Program-made: the position numbers and the translations under genes
In this document: piece after piece, positions 20,825 to 31,129 of the stretch
How positions within the stretch are numbered: the stretch's first letter is position 1
How the letters are laid out: each line of letters starts with the position of its first letter
Source: Thinopyrum elongatum
Lineage: Eukaryota; Streptophyta; Magnoliopsida; Poales; Poaceae
Direction of reading: 5' to 3'
Assembly: GCA_011799875.1 (NCBI GenBank)
Contig: CM022300.1
Location: 109,629,201-109,693,200, forward strand
DNA length: 64,000 nucleotides
Notes under the pieces: generated by a model
Database searches by the model: none
Seen by the model: only the letters and a program-made list of their open reading frames with translations
What the model was told of the DNA's origin: nothing

Positions 20825-22853
20825 GGATTCCCCCTCAATCTTGGTGATTTCCCTCTCGAAAGCATGGAACTTCCTCGGTGATGGTTCGATTTATGAAGGG
20901 CGTGCATGACGACATAAGCCAAACCTTATCAAATTTTTACTAGGGCATGGTGAGGCCATACTATGGCACCACGCCAGGCTTCATGTTTTTCAAGCATTTA
21001 TTTCATTTTTATGTAGTTGAAACCCCAATAAACAAACGTTTGTGGTTAACTATTGCCACACATTTCATTGAAATATCTACCCGTTCCTTGTAAAATGCAT
21101 GAGAATTTACTAAATGGCACGAGCATGGTTTTCCAGGCCGTTCTTGTGCACCCTTTTATGCACCGATTGTTTGAACTTGAATTATGTGCATTAATGCCTA
21201 GAAAATGCATATAATCCCCTAAATATGGTAAATGAACCCGGAAAAGTGCCAAATTTGAACACGGTGATTTGCAGGGTGTATGTTCATCGTAGAAAAAAAC
21301 TCATGGACAAAGGACAAAAGAAACTTGGATTCCCCTTCAATCTTGGTGATTTCCCCCTCGAAACCATGAAACTTCCTCGGTGATGGTTCAATTTATGAAA
21401 GGTGTGCATGACGACATAAGGCAAACAATATCAAATTTTTACCAGGGCACGGTGAGGCCATACCATGGCACCACGCCAGGCGTCATGTTTTCCAAGCATG
21501 TATTTCATTTTTCTACAGTTGTTAACCCAGTAAACGACGTGTTTGTGGTTGACTATTGCCACACATTTCCTTGAAATCTCTGCCCATTCCTTGTAAAAGG
21601 CATGAGAATTTACTAAATAGCACAAGCATGGTTTCCCAGACCATTCTTGTGCACCTTTTCATGCACCGATTGTTCAAATTTGAATTATGTGCATTAATGC
21701 CTAGAAAATGCACATAATCCCCTAAATATGGTAAATGATCCCAGAAAAATGCCAAATTTGAACATGTTGCATTGGAGGGGGTATGTTGATCGTTGGAAAA
21801 AAACTGAATGACAAACTAGGACGAAAATTTGGATTCCCCTTCAATCTTGGTGATTTCCCCCTCGAAACCATGAAACTTCCTCGGTGATGGTTCAATCTAT
21901 GAAGGGCGTGCATGACGACATAAACCAAACCTTCTCAGCTTTTTACCAGGGCACGGTGAGGCCATACCATGGCACCATGCCAGGCGTCATGTTTTTCAAG
22001 CACGTATTTCATTTTTCTATAGTTGATTACCTAGTAAACGACGCGTTTGTGGTTGACTATTGCCACACATTCCCTTGAAATCTCTGCCCATTCCTTGTAA
22101 AAGGCATGAGAATTTACTAAATACCACGAGCATGGTTTTCCAGACCGTTCTTGTGCACCTTTTCATGCACCGATTGTTGGAATTTGAATTATGTGGATTA
22201 ATGCCTAGAAAATGCACATAATCCCCTAAATATGGTGAATGAGCCCAAAAAAATGCCAAATTTGAACACGTTGCATTGGAGGGGGTATGTTGATCGTAGA
22301 AAAAAACTGAATGACAAACTAGGAAGGAAATTTGGATTCCCGGCCCCTTCAATCTTGGTGATTTCCCCCTCGAAAACCATGAAACTTCCTCGGTGATGGT
22401 TCAATTTATGAAGGGCGTGCACGACGACATAAGCCAAACCTTCTCAAATTTTTACCAGGGCATGGTGAGGCCATACCATGGCACCATGCCAGCTTTCATG
22501 TTTTTCAAGCACATATTTCATTTTTCTACAGTTGAAAAACCAATAAACGACGCGTTTGTGGTTGACTATTGCCACACATTTCCATGAAATCTCTGCCAAT
22601 TCCTTGTAAAAGGCATGAGAATTTACTAAATAGCACGAGCATGGTTTTCCAGACCGTTCTCGTGCACCTTTTCATGCACCGATTGTTTGAATTTGAATTA
22701 TGTGGATTAATGCCTAGAAAATGCACATAATCCCCTAAATATGGTAAATGAACCCGGAAAAGTGCCAAATTTGCACATGGTGATTTACAGGGTTTATGTT
22801 CATCTTAGGAAAAAACTCATGGACAAAGGACAAAGGAAATTTGGATTCCCCTT
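20825..22853. repeat. Tandem array with ~503-bp unit (array B, 4 full copies plus one part)
   Basis: The anchor TTGGATTCCC occurs at about 21,328, 21,831, 22,333 and 22,841, with the array already in register at 20,825, so units are about 502-508 bases. The partial unit at about 13,880-14,038 is the left continuation, split off by the retrotransposon insertion. Each unit includes CTTGGTGATTTCC, TTTACCAGGGCA, GGCACCA(C/T)GCCAG and GCCTAGAAAATGCA blocks. The sequence differs from array A although the unit length is nearly the same. Short frames inside are repeat artefacts. Confidence 0.88.
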
Positions 22854-23010
22854 TGTAGAAGAGGAAGAATAGGCTGTGCAACACAATTGCATTGATCGGT
22901 GCACCAGACATGTATATATGATGTACAGAGGAGGTCCACAACCTCAACTATACAGATGAACTAGGAGGTGGGCCCAAGACACAATATACACGTACACAAT
23001 ATATTCAACA
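22854..23010 (-). repeat. 3' LTR of the Copia element
   Basis: 157 bases, left copy in window coordinates. It differs from the right copy at only about three sites (for example GACATG versus GACACG, and GAGGAGGTCC versus GAGGGGGGCC). Confidence 0.93.
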
Positions 23011-26000
23011 CCCCCGCAGTCGAAGCGGCGCCGGAGACTGGAACGAAACTCCTCGAAGGTGGAAGTCGGCAGTCCCTTAGTCATCACATCGGTGAACTGT
23101 TGTGCGGTCGGAACATGGAGGACCCGAATGCGTCCAAGGGCCACCTGCTCATGCACAAAGTGAATGTCCAGCTCAATGTGCTTAGTCCGGCAATGATGAA
23201 CGGGGTTGGCGGAAAGGTACACCGCAGAGACGTTGTCACAGTAGACAACCGTAGCCTGGGAGACATCATGATGCAACTCCTGAAGTAGCTGTTGTAGCCA
23301 GGTGCACTCGGCGACGGCGTTAGCCACTGCTCGGTACTCAACCTCCGCGCTAGAGCGCAAAACGGTGGGTTGTCGCTTGGATGACCAAGAGACGAGTGAA
23401 GGACCGAGGTGGACGCAGTAGCCAGAGGTGGAGCGACGGGTGTCAGGGCAGCCGGCCCAGTCCGCGTCAGAATAGGCCACCATCTCCAGAGAAGTGGACG
23501 CCGTGAGAGTGAGCCCAAGATCCATCGTGCCACGGATGTAGCGGAGAATCCGCTTCACGAGGGTCCAATGGGAGTCACGAGGGGCGTGCATATGGAGACA
23601 CACCTGCTGAATAGCATACTGTAGATCCGTCCGGGTGAGAGTCAGATACTAAAGAGCACCAACAATGGACCGGTAAAACGGAGCATCCGATGTGTGCGAG
23701 CCCTCGAGAGCAGAAACCTTGGCCTTTGTGTCAACAGGAGTAGCGACAGGGTGACAATTGAGCATGCCGACATGCTCAAGTAGCTCATGCGCATACTTCT
23801 GCTGATGAAGGAAGAAGCCATCGGGTCGCCGAACAACCTCAATGCCAAGGAAATAATGTAGAGTGCCCAGGTCCTTGATGGCAAACTCATCACGCAGCCG
23901 GAGAGTAATCTGCTGAAGAAGGGCTGCGGAGGAGGCCTTCAGGATGATGTCATCGACGTGGAGGAGCAAATATGCAGTCGTGTCGCCGCGGTGATAAACA
24001 AACAACGAGGCATCCGAGCGAGTAACGCTGAAGCCCAGTGTCTGAAGGAACCCGACGATACGCTGGTACTAGGTGCGAGGTGCTTGCTTGAGCCCGTAGA
24101 GAGACCGGGACAGCAAACACACATGCCCAGGAAGAGATGCGTCGGCGAAACCGGTGGGCTGCTCACAATAAACCTGCTCCTCAAGATGGCCATGAAGGAA
24201 GGCGTTGGAGACATCCATCTGATGAACCGGCCATCCTCGGGAAACCGCGAGCTGGAGAACGGTGCGGATCATGCCCGGTTTGACAACCGATGCAAATGTC
24301 TCAGTGAAGTCGACGCCAGCACGCTGCCGAAAACCACGGACCACCCAACGAGCCTTGTAGCGCTCAAGTGTACCATCCGAGCGGGTCTTATGGCGAAAGA
24401 CCCACTTGCCGCTGATGACATTGGCGCGAGAAGGCCGAGGAACCAGTGTCCAGGTACGGTTCCGCTGAAGAGCGTCGAACTCTTCCTGCATCGTAGCAAG
24501 CCAGTGAGGATCACGAAGGGCTGCTCTGGCGGACACAGGAATCGGTGACGGCTCGGTGGTGGAGGCGGCGAGGAGATACTCGTCGCTGGAGTACCGCAGA
24601 CTCGGGCGGTGAATGCCAGCGCGAGCCCGAGTGAGGGGGCGAGACGGCAACTCCGGGACGAGGCCCGAGGAGGCGGCCGACAAGACCGCTGGTGAGGCGG
24701 CCGGCAAGGCGGCCGACGAGACAGCCGGCGAGGCGGCCGACAAGGGTGCAGCACCCGAGGCAGCCGGGGAGGGCGCGACGCCTGAGGCAGCTGGGCCGGC
24801 CGAGGCGCCCGAGGCGGCCAGAGAGGGCGCCGACGGTGAAGTCGGCGGGGACGGCGATGGCGGCGTGGGGGCGCGAGGTGCAGCTCGTCCCACGGCGCGA
24901 GGATCGCCAAAGCCTGGAGGCGGTCCGAGAGCCGAGCGGGGCCGTCCACCTGACGGGGTCACCGAAGGGCCGTCGGTGGCCAGCGGCGACGGGGCGGCGA
25001 GAGGTACCTGCTGCTGAAACGGAAACACCTTCTCATCAAAGTAAACGTGTCGGGAGGTGAATACATGATGTGAGACAGGATCGTAGCAGCGATAGCCTTT
25101 TGTGTTAGGTGGGTAGCCGAGAAAGATGCAAGCGACAGAGCGGGGTGCAAGCTTATGAGGCGCAATGGCGGCGATGCTAGGGTAGCAGAGACAGCCGAAG
25201 ATGCAAAGCTCATCATAAGAAGGCGGTGCACCGAAGAGGAGGTGATGAGGTGCAAAGTTCCCGCGAGTACGACAGGGGTGGATGTTAATGAGGAGTGATG
25301 CGGTGGCGAGAGCGTCAGGCCAAAAGCGCGGAGGCACATTGGCATGAAAGAGAAGGGTCCGAACGCAGTCATTAAGAGTGCGAAGGACACGCTCAGCGCG
25401 ACCGTTCTGTTGCGAAGTGTACGGGCATGTGAGACGAAAAGTCGTGCCATGTGTGGCGAGGAGAGTGCGAACAACTAAGTTGTTGAACTCCTTCCCGTTG
25501 TATGAAACAAGAGAATGGGACGACCAAACTGCATGAAAACATAGGAGTAGAAAGCGGCGAGAGTGGAGATGACATCCGACTTACGACGCAACGGGAAGGT
25601 CCACACATAGTGCGAAAAATCATCAAGTATAACAAGATAATAAAGATAGCCCGTATTACTTGCAACTGGAGAGGTCCAAACATCACTATGAATTAACTCA
25701 AACGGGTACGATGCAACATGAGAAGACGCCCTAAACGGAAGACGAGCATGTTTGCCGAGGCGACATGCATGACACGAGTGATCCTCGATCTTATTACACG
25801 TGAAAGAAAAACTCCAAAGTATATGACGAAGGGTGGTGGGGTTGGGATGACCCAAGCGAGCGTGCCAAAGATCCACTCCGGTGGCGAGAGCGACAGGGGC
25901 GGCGGAGGTGGTGGAGGCGGTGGAGTGGAGCGGGTAGAGCTTGTCGGGGCTATCACATCGGTGGAGTACCATCCGGGTACGAGCGTCCTTAACAGAAAAA

Positions 26001-26323
26001 CCACATTCGTCAAACTCAACGGTAACAGGATTGTCACGTGTAAAAGAACGAACAGAGACAAGATTTTTAGTAAGATCATGAGAAACTAAGATGTTAGATA
26101 ATGACAATGGAGTGGAAGTAGATGGAAAAGATGCATGTCCTATGTGAGTAATGGGAAGGGAGGAACCGTCACCGACGATGATGTGAGCGGAAGTGTGGAC
26201 GGGATAGGAAGTGTGGAGGTTACCGGGATGAGCCGCCATATGCGCGGTAGCTCCAGTGTCCATATACCAGTCGCCGCCGCCGGTGTAGGTGGACGGTGAG
26301 GGAGCGGAGTGCAGGGCCGCCAA
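22944..26323 (-). pseudogene. Copia pol: protease, integrase, reverse transcriptase and RNase H (frameshifted)
   Basis: Successive minus-strand frames give the whole polyprotein tail. 26,323-25,475 holds protease WYMDTGATAHM, the pre-integrase zinc motif (H-x3-H...CHACRLGKH) and the integrase start (LIHSDVWTSPV). A frameshift near 25,475 is followed by the integrase end and a proline/alanine-rich linker. The reverse transcriptase begins with W-x-x-AMQEEFDAL and NRTWTLVPRP, then KWVFRHKTRSDG and YLLLHVDD; there is a stop at 24,069-24,071 (Trp expected). A frameshift near 23,650 is followed by RNase H with YSDADWAGCP, AEVEYRAVA and CDNVSAVYL. LHVDD replaces the usual YVDD spelling, as in many Copia elements. 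No single intact protein can be made. Confidence 0.92.
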
Positions 26324-26412
26324 GAGAGTCGGGTCCCACGGCGTCGATGTAGGTGGACGGTGAGGGAGCGGAGTGCAGGGCCGCCAAGAGAGTCGGGTCC
26401 CACGGCGCCGGT
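26285..26412. repeat. 64-bp tandem duplication in the Copia coding region
   Basis: The block starting GTAGGTGGACGGTGAGG at 26,285 is repeated from 26,349 with nearly no change. Because 64 is not a multiple of three, it shifts the frame between the gag C-terminus and the protease. Confidence 0.88.
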
Positions 26413-26642
26413 GGGAGCGCGGCCTGCTGGGGCGGGGCCGTCAGGGGCAGCAGCGGCAGCTGCCCATAGGAGAGGGGCCCGTAGGGCACCGCATAGGGCT
26501 GCGGCATGGCGTAGAACGCCTGATGGGATGGAGGCCGCGCGCCGAGGATACCCGGGGCAGGGGTGCGGGGAACCGGCATGGAGTAGGCGTGCACAACGCC
26601 AGTCCAAGGGTTCTGGCCGGCATACCACGGGGCCGGCTGGTA

Positions 26643-27515
26643 CTACTGCTGCTGGGGGCGGGCCGCTCCACCCTGAGCGCCGGCACCCTGCTGCTGCTTG
26701 CAGCCCCCGCGGTGGGCACTGCGGCGGCCCCCGTTAGCGGCCGGCAGGGGCGGCGGGAAGGGGGCGGCCGGCGCCTGTGGGAAGACCAGCGCGGGCGGAA
26801 AGGCCGGCGCGGGACGCGGCAGCGGCGGCGCCTGGCCCCCGCGGGTGCCGGCGACGAGAGCGGTGTGGGTCGCCCGAGTCCGGGCCATGCTCATCCGTCG
26901 CTCCTCCAGCTTGAGGTACGCCACCACCTTAGCAAAGGTAGGCTCCGGGATGAGGGTGAGGTTGGAGGCGGCGTTCCCAAAGTTCTCGTTGAGGCTGGTG
27001 GTGAGGGTGCTGATGAGGAGCTCGTCACCGACCGTCTCGCCGAGATCGCGGAGCTCATTGGCAAGCTTTTTGAGGTGCATGCAAAAATCGTCGATGGACG
27101 AGTCAAGCTGCTGGCACACGTAAAACTCGCCATGGAGGAGGACCTTGCACTGCAGTTTGTTGTCAGTGAAGAGGCCGTTGAGCTTGGTCCAGACGGCGTA
27201 GGCGTCGTCGTCATCATCCACCACCGTGTGGAAGAGGTCCTTGGATATGGTGAGGTAGAACCAGCGGATGATGGTGGCGTCGAGGATCATCCACTCCTCA
27301 TCGTGAATCATGAGGCTCGAGTCCACGGTGCTGTCGATGTGGCCGTGGAGTAGGTACTCGCGAAACACCAAGGAGAAGTACCGCTTCCAAGCGGAGTAGG
27401 ACACGGTGGATTGATCAAGCACCACCGGAACGCGCTCGTGGATGTTGAGATCATGGACGAGGGTGACATCGGGACCGGCAAAGGGGTTGGAGACGGTGGA
27501 GGAGGAGGAGCTCAT
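26643..27515 (-). CDS. gag: Copia gag
   Basis: 290 residues from the ATG at 27,515 (MSSSSSTVSNPFAGP). It contains the UBN2-type gag core: LDQSTVSYSAWKRYFSLVFR, then AYAVWTKLNGLFTDNK, DFCMHLKKLANELRD and LKLEERRM. A glycine/proline-rich tail ends at a TAG after three Gln codons. The frame continues after the stop in the same phase (QPAPWYAGQNPW), so the TAG probably replaced a Gln codon and once joined gag to pol. A complete CCHC knuckle is not visible; only RRSAHRGGC remains. It would form the particle shell. The ATG choice fits the short leader from the 5' LTR. Confidence 0.8.
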   Translation of the reverse strand: MSSSSSTVSNPFAGPDVTLVHDLNIHERVPVVLDQSTVSYSAWKRYFSLVFREYLLHGHIDSTVDSSLMIHDEEWMILDATIIRWFYLTISKDLFHTVVDDDDDAYAVWTKLNGLFTDNKLQCKVLLHGEFYVCQQLDSSIDDFCMHLKKLANELRDLGETVGDELLISTLTTSLNENFGNAASNLTLIPEPTFAKVVAYLKLEERRMSMARTRATHTALVAGTRGGQAPPLPRPAPAFPPALVFPQAPAAPFPPPLPAANGGRRSAHRGGCKQQQGAGAQGGAARPQQQ

Positions 27516-27860
27516 GGTGCATCTTAGGGTTTGGGGCGGCGCGGGTGGGAACGGCGTGGGCGGGTCAGGGTTTGGGGCGGCGCGGGTGGAGGATGGGGGT
27601 GGCGCGGGTGGAGGGAGGCGTGGATGGGAGCGGCGGGGTTGGGTTGGGTGCGGAAGCGGGTTGGAACAGCGGCGACCGGCGGAGGCGGTGGCTAAGGGGC
27701 CTGCGGCGGCGGGGGTGGCGGCGGTTGGAGGTGGGGAGAGCGGCAGCGACCGGTGGCAGCGGCGGCAACCAAAGGAACCGGCGGCGGCGACTGCGGTAGA
27801 TGGCGGTGGCAAGTGGTGCGGCGGCACGGAGGGCGCGCGGCGGCGGCTAGGGTTGGGATC

Positions 27861-27878
27861 AACCTGCGATAGATACCA
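27861..27878 (-). promoter_or_regulatory. Primer binding site of the Copia element
   Basis: The minus strand reads TGGTATCTATCGCAGGTT immediately after the 5' LTR. The first seven bases match the initiator-Met tRNA 3' end used by most plant Copia elements. Confidence 0.7.
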
Positions 27879-28035
27879 TGTAGAAGAGGAAGAATAGGCT
27901 GTGCAACACAATTGCATTGATCGGTGCACCAGACACGTATATATGATGTACAGAGGGGGGCCACAACCTCAACTATACAGATGAACTAGGAGGTGGGCCC
28001 AAGACACAATATACACGTACACAATATATTCAACA
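27879..28035 (-). repeat. 5' LTR of the Copia element
   Basis: 157 bases, right copy, followed by the TSD copy CCCTT at 28,036-28,040. It is the upstream LTR because gag begins on its left side on the minus strand. Confidence 0.93.
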
Positions 28036-28101
28036 CCCTTCAATCTCGGTGATTTACTATCGCACACGATTCATCTCCGCCGCCTCTGGGAATCGTGTTC
28101 A

Positions 28102-28371
28102 CCCACACATGCAAAAGGAAAAATAAAACCCTCACCCACTTCATCCCCACCCACTCCCCGCGGACTCCTCCGCAACTCTGCACCTCATCAACTTCTATCG
28201 CGGCGGCCACCCTAATCTCGACGGCTGTCGTCGGCGGGCGGAGGTCGCGCTCCAAACGGCACGGGATTTCGCCCCTACCGCTTGCCGCCACCTATCTGCA
28301 CCAACTTGCACCGACATTCTAGACTCTGGTCGATTGGGGTTTTCTACAGGATTGGGCCAGGGATTTTTCTC
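28102..28371 (+). promoter_or_regulatory. Probable promoter and leader of the B3-like gene
   Basis: AAAAATAAAACC (about 28,120) could be a TATA region. A C-rich leader (CACCCACTCCCC, CTCATCAACTTC) follows and leads to the ATG at 28,372. Layout only; no transcript evidence. Confidence 0.3.
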
Positions 28372-29929
28372 ATGGAGAAGGTAATCAATTTAGCAAAATA
28401 TTCACTCATCTCTTATCACAGTCCGTCCGTCACTGTTAATCAACCGGCGGATCGCCGTGGATTCATTTTTCTTCTAGCTGATTTGAGGGTTTTCATTCAT
28501 GTGTCCATAGTGTGAACACAAATCGGGCAAGTGTGGTCGCGGCCAGTCGGAAATGAAGTTCTATCTCACCATTCCAGATGACTTTAGGGAGCGCTCGGTA
28601 TGTTCAATCTCACCCTACCACGGTCGGCACGGCCTAAATTTGTGAACACATACCGTCTATTGCTACATTTGGATAAAAGGTACGGTGCCATGTGCAGCCT
28701 AGATGTTGAAGCCGATTTCCCCCCTATATTAGGCAAATTTATGATGTATTGTTCATTCAGTTACTCTCATATTTGCATCAAATCTTTGTTACATTATCTA
28801 TTTTTAATTATCTATTTTTGTACTTTGCTTTCAGCTATATATTGATCTGTTCTATCAGTTACTCCCATATTTGCATCTTGCTCTGTTATTTCAATATATC
28901 TAATTTATTATCTTAATTTTCATTTCGAGCAGTACATCCCTTGCTTTGCAAGAACATGAGTAGAAGGAAATCTTGGGCTTTACTTTGTTGATGACTCCAT
29001 GGATGTCATATTGACAACGCATCATGTATTTAAAATGACAGTTAGCGTAAAAATTGATAAAGATGGTCACTCCTATTTTGATGCGGACCTTTGGAGAAAA
29101 ATGTCTAAGTGTTATGAACTGAAAGCTGGCAATAAAATTCTAGTGCGTGCACCATAGCTTGGTCTAATTAACATGGATGTTTACTTCCCCAACGTCATCA
29201 GCCGATCAAAGTCTGATCGAGGTTAGTGTCCTTTCAACTTTCTCCATGCTAGCATATTACTTAGCAAAATCGGGGTATTTGTTCTGACTAATTGATCACT
29301 ATTTAAGCAACCAATTGTGATTTCATTTTCTGACTCCGTTCCTAGGGAGTAACAAATTCTATTTACCAATTTATGCGCACTATATATTCTTCTGCCATGT
29401 TCTGAATAAATAATACCTTCACCTTTTAAGCAGGATATGTTGGATGCATAGTTAACGATCTGTATGTTAGTAAGCGTACCAAATTTCACTGGAAGGACTT
29501 GAAGCATGTCATAAAATTTGTTGATAATCTGACAGAGATAGCACAACGTATGAACACTGGATTTTGGATGGGATTAATTTTACCTATGGTGCACACATTG
29601 AACAAGACCAATTGTGTGCACAAAACGCTGGTACAAAGTCTTATTTTTATGTTGTTGCTCATAAACTATATATATCTTCAACGATATGTTACAATTGGTT
29701 TTTATTCTACATTTCAATAGAAATTGCCCGTTGTAGCTGTTCCTGGATCGATTTCCCTGCGTGGTCGAATTACACTTGTGCCTGCTAATAACGCCAAAGT
29801 GATTGCAAGGTACTGCATTTCCCGCAGAAATGGAACCATTCAAATTAACAAGTTCTCGCTTGTCGTGGCAATGCATCCATATTGGAAAATTGGAGACACT
29901 GTTCTACTCATGCTCTACCAAGGCACATG
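28372..29929 (+). pseudogene. B3-like multi-exon gene carried by the CACTA element (broken)
   Basis: Exon 1 is the ATG at 28,372 (three codons, donor GTAATC). Exon 2 starts at 28,511 (CEHKSGKCGRGQSEMKFYLTIP) and shows FYLTIPDDFRER, which looks like the first strand of a plant B3 DNA-binding domain. A one-base loss near 28,632 shifts the frame to FVNTYRLLLHLDKRYGAMC. Exon 3 (about 28,936-29,219) reads DGHSYFDADLWRKMSKCYEL and AGNKILVRAP, with stops. Exon 4 starts near 29,434 and reads HVIKFVDNLTEIAQRMNTGF. The last exon (about 29,720-29,929) ends PYWKIGDTVLLMLYQGT. K-x-G-N-x-I-L-V and K-I-G-D-T-V-L-L are B3-like ends, suggesting two B3-type repeats. The assignment is tentative and exon edges are approximate. 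Confidence 0.45.
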
Positions 29930-30486
29930 AGGGTTCTTCCTTTTTATTGACGAGATGCCAAGTCGCCGTGATCAAGCTGCTTCCAGTGGATAGTTGTGGT
30001 TGTTGGCCCTCAGCCTCTTAAAATGTGCTAGCTATTACTATGTTAAGTATGTAGATATGGACCATCTGGTTGTTGGCCCTCAGCCTCTTAAAATGTGATA
30101 GTTGTTACTATGTTAAGTATGTAGATATGGACCATATGGTTGTCAAAACCGTGTTACGAAGATCCTCCTTTTGTCGAATAGTGTAACCACTATATATATG
30201 TTACTCAAATGCGGTTAGCCAAGTTCTTAAATTTTCATGGAAAGTATTAGTATCGTACACAATTCATTGAGTTTAAGCGTGTGCCCGGTAGAGCGGTAGA
30301 GTAGAGGACATTCATGTTTTGGACGTGGCGATCAGCACCGATGTCCAGAAGTCATTTGCATATTAATTGTCCATATTGCAAATTCACACACGTGTTAACA
30401 TAAGGAAACGTATGTGTAACTTACTAATCATCGCACACGAGTACTCACAGACACATTGTGTGTGATACTCCTAGCCACCACAAGCA
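29930..30486. other. 3' flank of the B3-like gene
   Basis: This contains a direct repeat of about 75 bases (GTTGTTGGCCCTCAGCCTC at 29,998 and at 30,069) and AT-rich sequence. Imperfect CACACACG motifs begin near 30,385. No gene is seen. Confidence 0.45.
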
Positions 30487-30990
30487 ACTAGTTTGCATTT
30501 TTCAAAGTTTTTTGCACACACATAATCGCACACGAATTAGCTGTAGTAACCGTCTGTGTTATAATTTCTCATCGCAAACAGTTCATCCGAGTGGGCTGTT
30601 TGCTGCATATCACACACTTCTTGTTTACATGAATCGTTTGTGTTCTTTTGGCTCATCGCAAACAGTTCATCTATGTGAACTGTATGCCGCATATCAGACA
30701 CATCTTGTTAAGTTGAACCGTTTCTGTTGTATTCCCTAATCGAAAACAATTCGTCCGAGTGAACCGTATGCCATATATCACACACACCTTGATCTGGCTA
30801 TCCGTTTCTGTTGCATTCCCTAATAGCAAATAGTTCATCTGAGCGAACTGTATGCCGTATATCGCACACACCTTGATATGGCTACCCGTTTCTGTTGTTC
30901 TGTCTCACCGCAAATAGTTCGTATGGATAAACCGTATGCCCTACATCACACACGCAACTAAAATCTGAACCGTGTTTGATGTCTTCACCA
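30487..30990. repeat. 84-bp tandem subterminal repeat of the CACTA element (5-6 copies)
   Basis: The anchor AT(C/A)GCAAA or its variants occurs at 30,571, 30,655, 30,739, 30,823 and 30,907, a spacing of exactly 84 each time; a weaker unit precedes. Each unit has GTTCATC(C/T), GAACTGTATGCC, TAT(C/A)TCACACAC and a CCGTTT(C/G)TGTT block. The array ends 100 bases from the terminus, so it is the classical subterminal repeat region where a TnpA-like protein would bind. Confidence 0.88.
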
Positions 30991-31076
30991 TCGCAAACGT
31001 TTTGCATATTTTTTTACGTTTTTTTTACATCATCATTTGCGATTAATGCATCACACACAGTTTTGTCAAAGGGTCT

Positions 31077-31091
31077 CTGATTGTAGTGTCA
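31077..31091 (-). repeat. Right terminal inverted repeat of the CACTA element
   Basis: Plus strand TCTCTGATTGTAGTG ends at 31,091; the reverse reads CACTACAATCAGAGA. The next three bases (TCA) would be one copy of the 3-bp TSD. No partner TIR was found in the window. Confidence 0.7.
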
Positions 31092-31129
31092 CGTTAGCAG
31101 CATCCTGCAGCAGTGAGAGAAATTATTAT

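Larger units (their letters stand above)
22854..28035 (-). mobile_element. Complete Copia retrotransposon with 157-bp LTRs
   Basis: 5,182 bases with the TSD CCCTT on both sides (22,849-22,853 and 28,036-28,040). Both LTRs are 157 bases, nearly identical, and read TGTTGAAT...TTCTACA on the minus strand. The primer binding site follows the right LTR (TGGTATCTATCGCAGG, initiator-Met tRNA type) and the polypurine tract (GACTGCGGGGG) precedes the left one. The order gag, protease, integrase, reverse transcriptase, RNase H is the Ty1/copia order. Frameshifts, nonsense codons and a 64-bp duplication make it defective, but the very similar LTRs imply a recent insertion. Confidence 0.95.
28036..31091. 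mobile_element. Right end of the CACTA transposon
   Basis: The block contains an inverted subterminal motif (28,050-28,101, CGCACACGATTCATC...GGGAATCGTG), the B3-like gene, the 84-bp subterminal array and the terminus GATTGTAGTG at 31,082-31,091 (CACTACAATC on the other strand, the CACTA signature). Directly after it the sequence becomes Athila gag. The element's left end is not found, because no Athila gag borders any CACTA-like string on the left; the total span is therefore a minimum. Confidence 0.65.

Noticed and set aside
23958..25060. Plus-strand frames opposite the Copia pol
   Set aside because: Shadows of the Ala/Pro-rich linker on the minus strand.
26373..27897. 326-codon plus-strand frame opposite Copia gag
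   Set aside because: The minus strand has gag motifs and the element's signals; the plus frame is Gly/Arg-rich by composition only.
30458..31080. CRISPR-like array at the 84-bp repeats
   Set aside because: Units are contiguous tandem repeats without unique spacers in a plant transposon end.
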